A stretch of 64,000 nt of DNA, taken from a virus. The stretch lies in IMG/VR virus record IMGVR_UViG_3300034418_006037, positions 1 through 64,000 of that record; one strand, given 5' to 3'. Both the position numbers and the translations under genes were made by a program. Positions 21,197 to 30,500 of the stretch are shown here, one piece after another; the stretch's first letter is position 1, and each line of letters begins with the position of its first letter. Under the pieces are notes generated by a model. That model was given only the letters and a program-made list of their open reading frames with translations. It did not search any database and was not told where the DNA came from.

Positions 21197-22291
21197 ATGA
21201 CAGACCCAAACGACAAATTAGATTTCAACTCGATATCGTTCGATGACGTTATCGGTGACGGGGCACCGGGCCTTGACATAGTTGAAGAAACCTTGCCTCA
21301 AGAAGTTGAGGAAGAAGAACCTATTGACAACGAACTAGACGAGGATGCTAGGGGGTATGGGGACGAAGATGATGATGATGATGATTATCACCGCCCAGAA
21401 GAAGAAACTTACGTAGAAGATGGATACGAAGATTCAGATCCCCCAATAGCACATCAAATTTCTGATATTCTAGGCTACGAACTTGAGAACGAGTACGACG
21501 ATACAGTTGAAGGCCTGACAGAATATGTAAGAGATATTTCTCAAGAAGTTGCAGAGGAACAGCTAAATGAACTGTTCGAGCAATTTCCAGAAGTTCAACG
21601 GCACTTAGACTATGTGCTTGCAGGAGGAGAGTCAGATCAATTCTTTGAAGCACATAATCCGCAGAACGATTTCTCAAATCTGCATATGTCTGAAAGAGAT
21701 ACCATGACTCAAAAGGCTGTACTGTCTCAGTACTTCCAGTACAAAGGTCATGACCAAGCTTTCATTCAAGATATGCTGGATGACTATGAAGACAGTGGTA
21801 AGCTCTTTGATAAAGCTAATCTTGCCAAAGAGTCTCTAGCACAAGTGCAGCAACAGCAACGTGAAGAGATGTTCGAACAACAACAACGACTCTTTGAACA
21901 GCAAGAAGCTGAACAAGAAGCATTCTGGGATGGGGTAGCAAATACACTTGAAGAAGGACGAGAGTTTGCAGGGATTAGAATTCCTGACAGAGATAAGTCT
22001 ACATTCTTTGAGTATATCTCTGCACCTATAGATGACAGCGGTAGAACCCAACGAGACATAGACTATTCAGAAGCTGATATGGATATCAAGCTTGCAATAG
22101 ATTACTTGATGTTTAGTGGGTTCAACCTAGAAGATATTATTTCTACGAAAGCTAAGACCGAAAGCGCACGCAATTTGCGTGATCGTATTGTCTCTAACCA
22201 AGAGAGAGTACGTAATGCTAAAGGTCAAAGCAGAAGTAGACAAACAGCATTTGATCCAGACAATCTGGACATAAACGCGCTTTTTCAATAA
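21197..22291 (+). CDS. acidic coiled-coil protein, probable capsid scaffold
   Basis: Encodes 364 aa. The first ~75 residues are extremely acidic (EEVEEEEPIDNELDED, then a run of Asp). The middle is helical, with a Gln/Glu coiled coil at ~210-245 (LAQVQQQQREEMFEQQQRLF). The C-terminus is basic and polar. High acidity, helical rods and the position directly upstream of the major capsid gene are typical of scaffolding proteins. No protease is visible nearby, so it may leave intact. Confidence 0.65.
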   Translation: MTDPNDKLDFNSISFDDVIGDGAPGLDIVEETLPQEVEEEEPIDNELDEDARGYGDEDDDDDDYHRPEEETYVEDGYEDSDPPIAHQISDILGYELENEYDDTVEGLTEYVRDISQEVAEEQLNELFEQFPEVQRHLDYVLAGGESDQFFEAHNPQNDFSNLHMSERDTMTQKAVLSQYFQYKGHDQAFIQDMLDDYEDSGKLFDKANLAKESLAQVQQQQREEMFEQQQRLFEQQEAEQEAFWDGVANTLEEGREFAGIRIPDRDKSTFFEYISAPIDDSGRTQRDIDYSEADMDIKLAIDYLMFSGFNLEDIISTKAKTESARNLRDRIVSNQERVRNAKGQSRSRQTAFDPDNLDINALFQ

Positions 22292-22319
22292 GCAACCTAA
22301 CTTTTAAATATAGACAATC

Positions 22320-23810
22320 ATGGCTTTGATGCAAGTACTGAAAACGTACTATAACGATTCGCAGATGACCGACACAAACTCGTTGGTTAATGCATTGATG
22401 GAGAAACCCGAAGAACTCTCCCCAATTATCACGCACTTGGCTGGACGTGAAGAGAAGAAGTTTCCGCTTTCTTTTCTGACCGAAGGGGTTGGAAACACAC
22501 GCTCGATCAACCGTTGGGAGTACGAGTACCGTGTTAAAACTCATGAAGTCAACGTCCGCCCGGTCGTTAGTGTTAAACAAATAGCAGCTGGTGGCGATAC
22601 CGCTATTGGTGCTAGTGGATCTACCTTCAAGGTAGTGTTCCCCGACAAGTGGTTCATCTTTCCTTACACGCTCGTCTCCCAATCTGGTGAGCTTGCGCGT
22701 ATCATGAAAGACCCTGAGCCTGTTGGTGATGGATATGAGTACACCCTTCAGTTGGTTAAGCCCAATGCAGGTGGACTTAGTGCAGCTGCAGGTGGTGACC
22801 TTGCTACTGGTGCTCTCTGGGGTATGCTGTATGCTAACGTTGGAATCGACTTCTCAAGAGGTAACGCTTCCAACTGGACAGCACCTGGCCTCGTCCGGTC
22901 TAAGATTGGAACGATTCGTAAGTCCTACCAGTTCTCTGGTAACGCAAAGGACTACGTTGCTGAGTTCAATCTCCCGACCAAAGAAGGTTCTTCCACCAAG
23001 TTGTGGATGGACTACGAGGAGTACCGCCACATGCTGAAGTTCAAGGAGGAGTGCGAGATGTACTACTGGTACGGTCAGCGCACCCATGACGACAAAGGTC
23101 GTACGACGATGACTGACGAGAATGGTCAGCCTGTTGTTTCTGGTCCTGGTCTGCTTGAGCAAATCATCAACAAGGATACCTACTCCACCCTGACTCAGAA
23201 GAAGATGGAGGATGTTATTGGTGACTTGTTCTATGGTATGACTGATGCTACTGATAAGCAGGTTACTCTGTATACCGGTATCGGTGGTGCACGTGAGTTC
23301 GATAAGGCTCTGCGTAACTACTATGCTGGTGGTGGTTTGAACCCTTCGGGCATTGCTGCTGATAGTGGTAATAACGCTTACCTGCGCACGACTGAGTCCA
23401 AGTTCATTACTGGAAGCGGACGTAGCCTTGGTATTACTGGTTACTTCACCAGCTATGACCACATTGATGGTCACACGGTAAACGTGGTGAAGTCTCCTCT
23501 GTTTGATCATGGTCCTGTTGCTCAAGCTTCTAAGAAGCACCCCGAAAGCGGTCTCCCGCTCGAAAGCTACAGAATGGTCTTTGTTGACCAGTCCAACTAT
23601 GACGGAGAAAACAATCTCCAGATGATTAACAAGAAGGGTCGTGAGATGCTTCGTTGGGCTGTTGCAGGTTCCGTCGTCCCGAAAGGGTTCAAAGAGTCGG
23701 ATACCCGCGCAAGCGATATAGACGGTGCTTCTGTGCACATGCTGAAGACGGCTGGTATCCTGCTCCGCAGATTTGATACTTCGCTGGATTTGCAGTGCAC
23801 TGCATCGTAA
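22320..23810 (+). CDS. mcp: major capsid protein (HK97 fold)
   Basis: Encodes 496 aa. The N-terminal helix and loop resemble crAss-like major capsid proteins (LVNALMEKPEELSPIITHLA; GVGNTRSINRWEYEYRVKT). It is rich in Gly/Asp loops and ends in a compact strand 'TAGILLRRFDTSLDLQCTAS'. Codon use is more GC-rich and regular than neighbours, as expected of the most abundant protein, and a hairpin terminator follows. The phage GroES probably assists its folding. Confidence 0.9.
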   Translation: MALMQVLKTYYNDSQMTDTNSLVNALMEKPEELSPIITHLAGREEKKFPLSFLTEGVGNTRSINRWEYEYRVKTHEVNVRPVVSVKQIAAGGDTAIGASGSTFKVVFPDKWFIFPYTLVSQSGELARIMKDPEPVGDGYEYTLQLVKPNAGGLSAAAGGDLATGALWGMLYANVGIDFSRGNASNWTAPGLVRSKIGTIRKSYQFSGNAKDYVAEFNLPTKEGSSTKLWMDYEEYRHMLKFKEECEMYYWYGQRTHDDKGRTTMTDENGQPVVSGPGLLEQIINKDTYSTLTQKKMEDVIGDLFYGMTDATDKQVTLYTGIGGAREFDKALRNYYAGGGLNPSGIAADSGNNAYLRTTESKFITGSGRSLGITGYFTSYDHIDGHTVNVVKSPLFDHGPVAQASKKHPESGLPLESYRMVFVDQSNYDGENNLQMINKKGREMLRWAVAGSVVPKGFKESDTRASDIDGASVHMLKTAGILLRRFDTSLDLQCTAS

Positions 23811-23832
23811 TTTGGTGTTTGGTTTGCATGAA

Positions 23833-23858
23833 GGGGGGACTGCGAAGGTGGTCCCCCT
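23833..23858 (+). terminator. hairpin after major capsid gene
   Basis: GGGGGAC (23834-23840) pairs with GTCCCCC (23851-23857) around a 10-nt loop. No long T run follows, so it may be a partial terminator or a 3' mRNA-stabilising hairpin. Confidence 0.6.
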
Positions 23859-23902
23859 GAAATGCGACTCTACATATAAGTTATTCTTAAACTAAAAAGA
23901 AC

Positions 23903-24706
23903 ATGAAAAAAGTGTACATCAGACGTAAGGAGCTTAACGGCTACCTTCCAAAGGAAATCCTCTCAACGGCGAGGATATCAATCGGTTCAATTTATGTGGG
24001 CAGACAACCCCTGAAAGGGTTTGAAGACGAAGAATCCAAAAAACACCTAAGACGGATTCTTGACGTTCCCCCAGATCATCCTAGCTGGCCAGCTCTTGAA
24101 AAAAATTACTGGTCATCTATGAGTCTAAAAGTTCCATTCGAAGGAGTAGAGCTTGATATAACTCTTGATGATAATGGAGACGCTGTCAATCCTCAAGACT
24201 ATGCTACATTCAGATGGTGCCAAAGGCACAGACAAGTAGCAACGTCTAAGGAAGAGATGGATAAAAGTAGTCACAAAAAATTCTACATCTATGATCCACA
24301 AGAAGACTTGATTAAGTCCAACAACAAGATCAAGCTTAGCAAAGATGCTGATAAAGAGTTCATCAAAATCTCATCCGACGCGGATAAGATGCGAAGAGTT
24401 CTTAGAGTATTGACTAAACAGAACACGGATAAAATGACTGACATGGAAATAGAGAATACTCTCTACGGACAAAAGAGCAGTAATCCAGGTTTGTTCCTAA
24501 AAGTATCTTTGGATAAGAACCTTGATGTTAGAGCTGAGATAGAGGAACTGATCGAGCGGGGAGTACTTCGCAAAATTGGGAACCAAATTATCCATGAAGA
24601 TGAAACAATTGGGTCCGATATGACGGACACTATTGTGTACTTCAATAACAAAAAGAACTCAGGTGCTGTAAACGCCATGAGAGCAAAACTTAAAACACTA
24701 GCATGA
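23903..24706 (+). CDS. conserved head-neck protein
   Basis: Encodes 267 aa. Starts 'KKVYIRRKELNGYLPKEIL'; a segment 'DYATFRWCQRHRQVATSKEE' and a helical C-terminal region follow. It sits between the capsid and a ring-type protein, as a similar protein does in crAss-like genomes, and overlaps the ring gene by ATGA. Probably an auxiliary capsid or neck component. No enzymatic motif. Confidence 0.6.
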   Translation: MKKVYIRRKELNGYLPKEILSTARISIGSIYVGRQPLKGFEDEESKKHLRRILDVPPDHPSWPALEKNYWSSMSLKVPFEGVELDITLDDNGDAVNPQDYATFRWCQRHRQVATSKEEMDKSSHKKFYIYDPQEDLIKSNNKIKLSKDADKEFIKISSDADKMRRVLRVLTKQNTDKMTDMEIENTLYGQKSSNPGLFLKVSLDKNLDVRAEIEELIERGVLRKIGNQIIHEDETIGSDMTDTIVYFNNKKNSGAVNAMRAKLKTLA

Positions 24707-25917
24707 CAGTAGAGGAGATGCACGTAGCAGTAAACTTGGGAGTGCAAAAAATTGCATCATTCCAAGCAGATAACTTGTTGTCGGAAGAAATCGACTATGA
24801 GCTTAATACTGCTGTACGCAGACTTATCTCCCAACGCTACAACATGCTAGGCAACAAGTATCGGCGGGGGTTTGAACAGTCTCAGAAGAGACTCGACGAC
24901 CTCCGCCATCTTGTTGAAGACTATACCACGCAGAACTCCAGCTATATGGGGATAGGGTATACGTCACGCACGAACGGGAATATTGATATCTACAGATACA
25001 AATTTCCTAATGACTATATGTTCTTGATTAATGTGTTGTCAGAAGTTACTTATGATTGTAGGAAAGATCCTGTACAGATAACTGAAGGATACACATACAA
25101 AGAATATTTGAAGATATCTCTTACAGTTCCTGCACCTGGGTACATGATACAAAGTATAGCAGTAGCTGATCAGGAGGGACTCCCTGAGACAGTAATATTT
25201 GGACAAGAAGGACTTAGCTATGATTACTTGATAGGTCCTTACTACAGTGGTAATATCAATCCTAGCTTGTCCAACAATGACAGCTTTACTGATAGATACT
25301 TCGATACTGTAGCTACTGACTCTCCCCCAGCTGATGGAAACGAGCTATATCTAGAGAGAGTGTTTCAGGTTGAGGGTCAAGGATTTAACCAGTTTGACGG
25401 AGGTGCTATGTCAAACAATGATCCAGATGTAGACGGTAACATTTACAACGGAGCTTACGCTATAGTAACCTGGGTAAATCCAAGCACGCTGGAAACTTTG
25501 GAGCAGGTAAATAATCTAGATCCAACAACAACAACTATCGAGACTAGAGTTGCTAACTATGGATTCCCAGCACCACCTCAAATAAGGATCTCAAGAACTA
25601 ACTGTAAGTTCTCTCAACAAGATGATATTTACGCAATTCTTGATGACCCATTTAATAGCACTTCTCCGTCAGGAATATTGTATACAGTTCAAGAAACTTT
25701 CTTAGATTTGTATACTAATAATACTTTTGTACCGAACTCGGTTCAAATTAAATACATACGTAAACCCGCAACGATCTCTCGTAGGTTTGGTGTGGGATGC
25801 GAACTACCAGAACATACACATCATGAAGTTGTGGAAATGGCAGTGAAAAGCATCTTGGAAGGCTTCGAGTCTCCGAGATATCAAACGCAATCTAGGGAAG
25901 TCCTGGAGAGCGAGTAA
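24703..25917 (+). CDS. ring/connector-type virion protein
   Basis: Encodes 404 aa. Begins 'TVEEMHVAVNLGVQKIASFQ' and continues with 'EIDYELNTAVRRLISQRYNM', an arrangement I recognise from crAss-like tail-connector (ring) proteins. The middle is beta-rich with aromatic residues. The C-terminal 'ELPEHTHHEVVEMAVKSILE' is helical. It likely forms a dodecameric ring under the portal. Confidence 0.72.
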   Translation: MTVEEMHVAVNLGVQKIASFQADNLLSEEIDYELNTAVRRLISQRYNMLGNKYRRGFEQSQKRLDDLRHLVEDYTTQNSSYMGIGYTSRTNGNIDIYRYKFPNDYMFLINVLSEVTYDCRKDPVQITEGYTYKEYLKISLTVPAPGYMIQSIAVADQEGLPETVIFGQEGLSYDYLIGPYYSGNINPSLSNNDSFTDRYFDTVATDSPPADGNELYLERVFQVEGQGFNQFDGGAMSNNDPDVDGNIYNGAYAIVTWVNPSTLETLEQVNNLDPTTTTIETRVANYGFPAPPQIRISRTNCKFSQQDDIYAILDDPFNSTSPSGILYTVQETFLDLYTNNTFVPNSVQIKYIRKPATISRRFGVGCELPEHTHHEVVEMAVKSILEGFESPRYQTQSREVLESE

Positions 25918-25946
25918 TTTTTGTATAATAGTCTTAAAAATATATC

Positions 25947-27005
25947 ATGAGACAAGTTTTTTTCAAGACCGTGGACGCTTTGGAAGCTGCGGCAAGTACA
26001 GCAGGAGATGCTAGATTCAATGACCTGGAATCAGGTAAATTGGGTTTCTGGAACCTCGATGCTGCTACTGGAGGTGATTGGTTTGCTACTGCTTTGTTTC
26101 AAGCTGCAATTGACACTGATGCTGAAGCTGGCGACGACACTACAGGCTTGACCACTATTGCTAACCCAATTATGTTGAAGAGAAGTCTTCAAGTTGTACA
26201 GGGTTTTACCAGTGGTAATCCTATTGCTACTCCGATCATCAACACAAGAGACGTAGTTCGTGTGACTGCTGAAGGTTATGTTGCTAGCACAAAGCATCAG
26301 CAAACAGTAACTTTTGCAGCTGGAGATGCTGGAGATGAAGTGCAGCTCAGATTTGTTGTACGCACTGCTCACACGGGATACCTCGACTATGTCAATGGCG
26401 AAACTGCGTTTTCCGATTTGACCGGAGAAGGTTATCACTTCCCACTGGGTGTGTTCAACACTACTAACCACAAGGTGATCAACTTCAGCTTTACTGCAAC
26501 TAATAGTGGTTCTGACAATGGAGCTGCTGCTTGCGTAACTGCAATCGAAGGTAACGAAACGTTGAACGCAATGTTCAATGTTGCTGTGGCTAACACCAAT
26601 ACGGTTACGTTTGATGCTCGCCACGCTGGTGTGATCTTCGATATCATTGCTGATAACCTTACTGGTAGCACTAGCCTTACTGTTACTCAGTCAGCTAATT
26701 GGACTCCAGGTGTTGGTAATGCTTGGCAAGCTCGTACAGATGAGTTGAAGTCTCGTGCTATGGCAGGACACTACAACCGCATGTACTTCCCGATGGATTT
26801 CCAAAACTTCGTTACTGCTGCAGATACAGAGTACGACAGATACGAAATCACCTACAAAATTGATGGTGATCGTGCTGTTGTCAAAGGATCTCAGTATGGT
26901 ACTGCTATTATCTACGAAGTTAATGGTCAGAACGACGTCGGCGTTGTCCTCAACGCAGGTACGGCTGATCCGGTTGCTACCAAAACAGAGTACGTATTTG
27001 CTTAA
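25947..27005 (+). CDS. abundant structural protein (tail-tube or head-decoration type)
   Basis: Encodes 352 aa, beta-rich, Ala/Thr/Gly-rich, with conserved aromatic clusters (GDWFATALFQAA; YNRMYFPMDFQNFV). It has its own leader with a near-consensus promoter (TAATTTTTG at 25915-25923) and a 12-bp hairpin after the stop, making it a stand-alone transcript like the capsid gene, so it is probably made in large amounts. Which virion part it forms cannot be told from sequence. Confidence 0.55.
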   Translation: MRQVFFKTVDALEAAASTAGDARFNDLESGKLGFWNLDAATGGDWFATALFQAAIDTDAEAGDDTTGLTTIANPIMLKRSLQVVQGFTSGNPIATPIINTRDVVRVTAEGYVASTKHQQTVTFAAGDAGDEVQLRFVVRTAHTGYLDYVNGETAFSDLTGEGYHFPLGVFNTTNHKVINFSFTATNSGSDNGAAACVTAIEGNETLNAMFNVAVANTNTVTFDARHAGVIFDIIADNLTGSTSLTVTQSANWTPGVGNAWQARTDELKSRAMAGHYNRMYFPMDFQNFVTAADTEYDRYEITYKIDGDRAVVKGSQYGTAIIYEVNGQNDVGVVLNAGTADPVATKTEYVFA

Positions 27006-27012
27006 TTAATAT

Positions 27013-27040
27013 GGGGGGCATCACACTAGTGGTGCTCCCC
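27013..27040 (+). terminator. long hairpin, likely terminator
   Basis: Stem GGGG-g-GCA-t-CAC (27013-27024) with GTG-g-TGC-t-CCCC (27029-27040), 12 bp with two wobble positions, 4-nt loop, followed by TATATTTCTAT. Also close to a promoter-like TATATTTC, so termination and re-initiation may be adjacent. Confidence 0.65.
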
Positions 27041-27056
27041 TATATTTCTATCAATC

Positions 27057-27518
27057 ATGGGTCTTAAGCATCTAGCAGCAAATACTAAGTTGAAGGTAAC
27101 CAGCAAAGGAGTTCAACCAAACTCCACTTTTGTTATTACCGTAAATAATCTTAGCTCTGGAAAACAATTTGTTTCTAGATCTAAAAGCAGATCCAGTACG
27201 TTTATCTCAACAGTTACTGCAGACACTAGAGGTGTAAATAAAGTAACTGTTACTGATAAAAATCAAACGATAGTTAAAAGCTACGTTACTGTAGGTAGCG
27301 CTGAAATAGATTGCTGCATTGCCAAGCTGGTTCATGACGCAATCAATTGCACATGCAAGTGTAATAAGTGCAAAGAAGATCTTGAAAGAGCACAAACTAT
27401 TAGGCTTTTGCTTCAAGCTGCAAAGTATGAAGCTACACTTGGACTGACTGATAGTGTTCAGGACAAGTACAACAAAGCAAAAGAGTTGTGCACTGAAGTA
27501 TGCGCTTGTGGCTGCTAA
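27057..27518 (+). CDS. cysteine-rich small virion or associated protein
   Basis: Encodes 153 aa. An Ig-like beta N-terminal half (KLKVTSKGVQPNSTFVITV) is followed by a Cys-rich helical hairpin (CCIAKLVHDAI..CTCKCNKC, then LCTEVCACGC). Paired CxC/CxxC at both helix ends suggest metal or disulfide clamping. The pattern recurs in Bacteroidota phages. Located directly before the giant surface protein, so it may be its chaperone or an adhesin base. Confidence 0.6.
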   Translation: MGLKHLAANTKLKVTSKGVQPNSTFVITVNNLSSGKQFVSRSKSRSSTFISTVTADTRGVNKVTVTDKNQTIVKSYVTVGSAEIDCCIAKLVHDAINCTCKCNKCKEDLERAQTIRLLLQAAKYEATLGLTDSVQDKYNKAKELCTEVCACGC

Positions 27519-27528
27519 CAAGTGACAT

Positions 27529-30500
27529 ATGAAAGGCAAACATTCTAACAATAAGCTGGTATTTGTATACCAAGACAAGACTGAAAGAGCAGCTGCAAGT
27601 AATCCATCACTGAATGCAGCTGAAAGCGGATCTTGTGTAATTAGAGTTGTACAAAATTGCATAGACCCTGCAAACAATATTCAGACGCATCACGACTACG
27701 TTAGCAGCGGTGCGACACAGCTTGCCCAAATAGGAATAGATTCACTGGTAAGTGCTAGTGTGTCAGGGATAATAAGAACTAGTCAAACAGGAGCTAGTTC
27801 ATTTGAGTCTACGTCTGATATAGTACAATCTATTAGTCACTTCCAAATAGGAGGGGCTAAAGTGATAGATATAGTCATATCGCAAACCTTGCAGAGTATT
27901 ATCAATACTCAGTCAAATCTGTACAAGGCAGTAGTAGAACTCAACTTTATTTCTGGGGATGTAGAAGATGTGGTGCTTAACCTTAAGCCTGCCGATGGCT
28001 GTGCTTTAATCATAAGTCCAGATCAATTAACCATACACGGACCTATCTCTGTCACGGCCGGCAATGAAGATCCTGATCTTCCACCTGGTATGACAGGCAG
28101 TAGAGTAGCCTACTCGTTTTCAAAGATTTACAGAAGACTAAACGAAAGGTCAAACGCTTCGACTAGTACAAACAATACTACAAGAAAGCAATATGGTATA
28201 GGCTACAAAGGGCATGCAACTTTTACGATGCCTTGGGGAGGTATTTTTGATGATCTATCGTCAAAGACTTTGTTCGGTACATTTCCAGCTGGAAATCAAA
28301 GCTGGCTTTCTGAGAGCGGATACGCTACTGCAAAAACTACTTATGTAAATTGGTTTACAGGTATTAATGATGTAACTAATGTTAGATTCCCTAACCCTGA
28401 TATTTTTCAGATAGGAAATGGCCAAGGGCAATCACCACCAGCATTAGCACTCAGCACCCAAGGAGTTAATTTCAGTAACTTCTTCGGATCAAAAATAATT
28501 GTAGACAGAACAACCAGCGATAGCTCAACTCTAGCGTTTTTGGTAAAGCCGGAGGGAAAACTGTCTTTTGGTAAACAGTTTGGGTGGTTTTCTACGTTTG
28601 TAAGCGGAGACATAGTGTCCCCGACAGGGCAAGTGATGGTATCTGAGAATAGTGAGAACTATGGTGTACCTCCTATATTCAGAGAAAGCTTTCAAGCTCC
28701 TAATAATGGCACTGGTGTAGATAGACCTGGACATTTTTGGTGTGCGTTCTCTGACACTATTCCTGCAGCTGATGGAACAGCAATAGCTAATGATTTTGGT
28801 CTTACATCTCTTAGCACAACTTTCGGACCAAATCCACAGAATCAAAGTACAGACCCAACAGAGTCTAGGTACAGCAAATTATTCTACGGAGGGAGCAACA
28901 CAGATTGGCATCTTCCAGGACATACAAATGTGAGTACAGGCAGCGTAGTAAACACTAATTTTAGTACTGCTTATATAAACTCATATCTAGCTGACTACGC
29001 GCCTGAGACTATAAGACCTTACTATGCACTAATAGTTGTAGAAGATACAAAGCTTTCAGGTACAGCATTAAATAGTAAAATAAGACTAGGATCTCTAGAC
29101 CAAATAACTAGTAATTATGGGGCAAGCTTTTTCTACCCAGGAAGTGCTGGAACAAGCAGTGACCCATATGTACCTGTGTTCAAAGGCATTGCTAGAATAT
29201 GCACAGTAACAAGATATACTTTAACAAGTGACACAACTCTTGGGCTAAGCTTGTCTAATAGCCTCAGGTTGGGAGGACTGGATGATAATTCTCTAGCAGA
29301 TGTACATGGAATATATGCATCGCTTGTTCCGCATACAAATCTGAATATCAACGAAAGTCCAACTCAAGGCTTGGGACCTGATGACGAATTGTTTTACAGC
29401 CTCTTGTTTGCAGGTCACACTTATCCAAGACAGTTAACTGGGTCTCTGCAGGATACTATGTGTGGACATATGCCGCAGGTAAATGCTGCTGCTTTTCAAA
29501 CCTGGAGGCTAGGTCTTGACTGTTTGCGTACCGATGGAGCAAACATACTAGTAGGACAAGGAGAAATTCAAGTTAGTGCACAGGACATAGTAGTACTTAA
29601 TAGTGGAATAGTTCCAGACCCGTACAACGGTTTTAGTCCAAGTGATCAAGATAGCACTGACTCAAGAGGTAGGGCAATATCAAGGAACCATCCAGTAGGA
29701 TGGGCAGGAAACAAGGACCAACAGGTAATAACTCCATCCTATGAGCACTTCATAAACTCACAGTTTGGAGTACGTCCGTACCCAATTACATCTCGGTCAT
29801 ACCATACTGACTTGGGAGAAGATGCAACATCTCCTGTACCTCCGTACCCGTATGCCCCAACTATGTTCCTGACTCAAACTTTGGGTAAACCTGGATATGC
29901 AAATTTTGTAGGACCAGAGTCAGGGACTACTGGCTATTTCCACCCCCAAGTAAGCGACAGTAATGATGGTGAAACATTTTTAACTAGCGCTGGGCAGCAG
30001 GGAATAGTAATACCCACATCAGCTAACACTGGGTTTAATGAGTCATTTTTCACAGGAACTGACCAATGTTTTACTGGTCAAGCAAGCACTGTGACTTTAA
30101 CTGGAGTATCAGGATCTCTCTCGAGTGCTATAGGTACAGGAGAGCTAAAAATCAGATACGAGTTTTTCTATACAAACAACTGTAGCGGAGAATTTGAAAC
30201 TGATGCAGGATCAAAGATAGTTCTAGAAAACAGCGACACTCTAGCTAATAGAATAACTAAGGTTAGGCAGATATTCCCACATATAGAATATCGACCACTA
30301 GCTATGGACAATGCGCTCAATGAAAGCCCATTGGCATACAAACTGATTGTAGAAGACAACAATGATGTCGATAATATATTTATTGACAGTATAGGGTCAA
30401 ACTCATATAGGCTAGTTGTAGAGATAACAGCAGACTCCGATGACGTAGCATTTTTGGAGGGCGCTGACGTAAACTTCCCTTATGGAGATATATGGCCAGA

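Noticed and set aside
23841-23850. CRISPR-like or regulatory meaning for the capsid hairpin loop
   Set aside because: A single hairpin after an abundant gene is adequately explained by termination or mRNA stabilisation.
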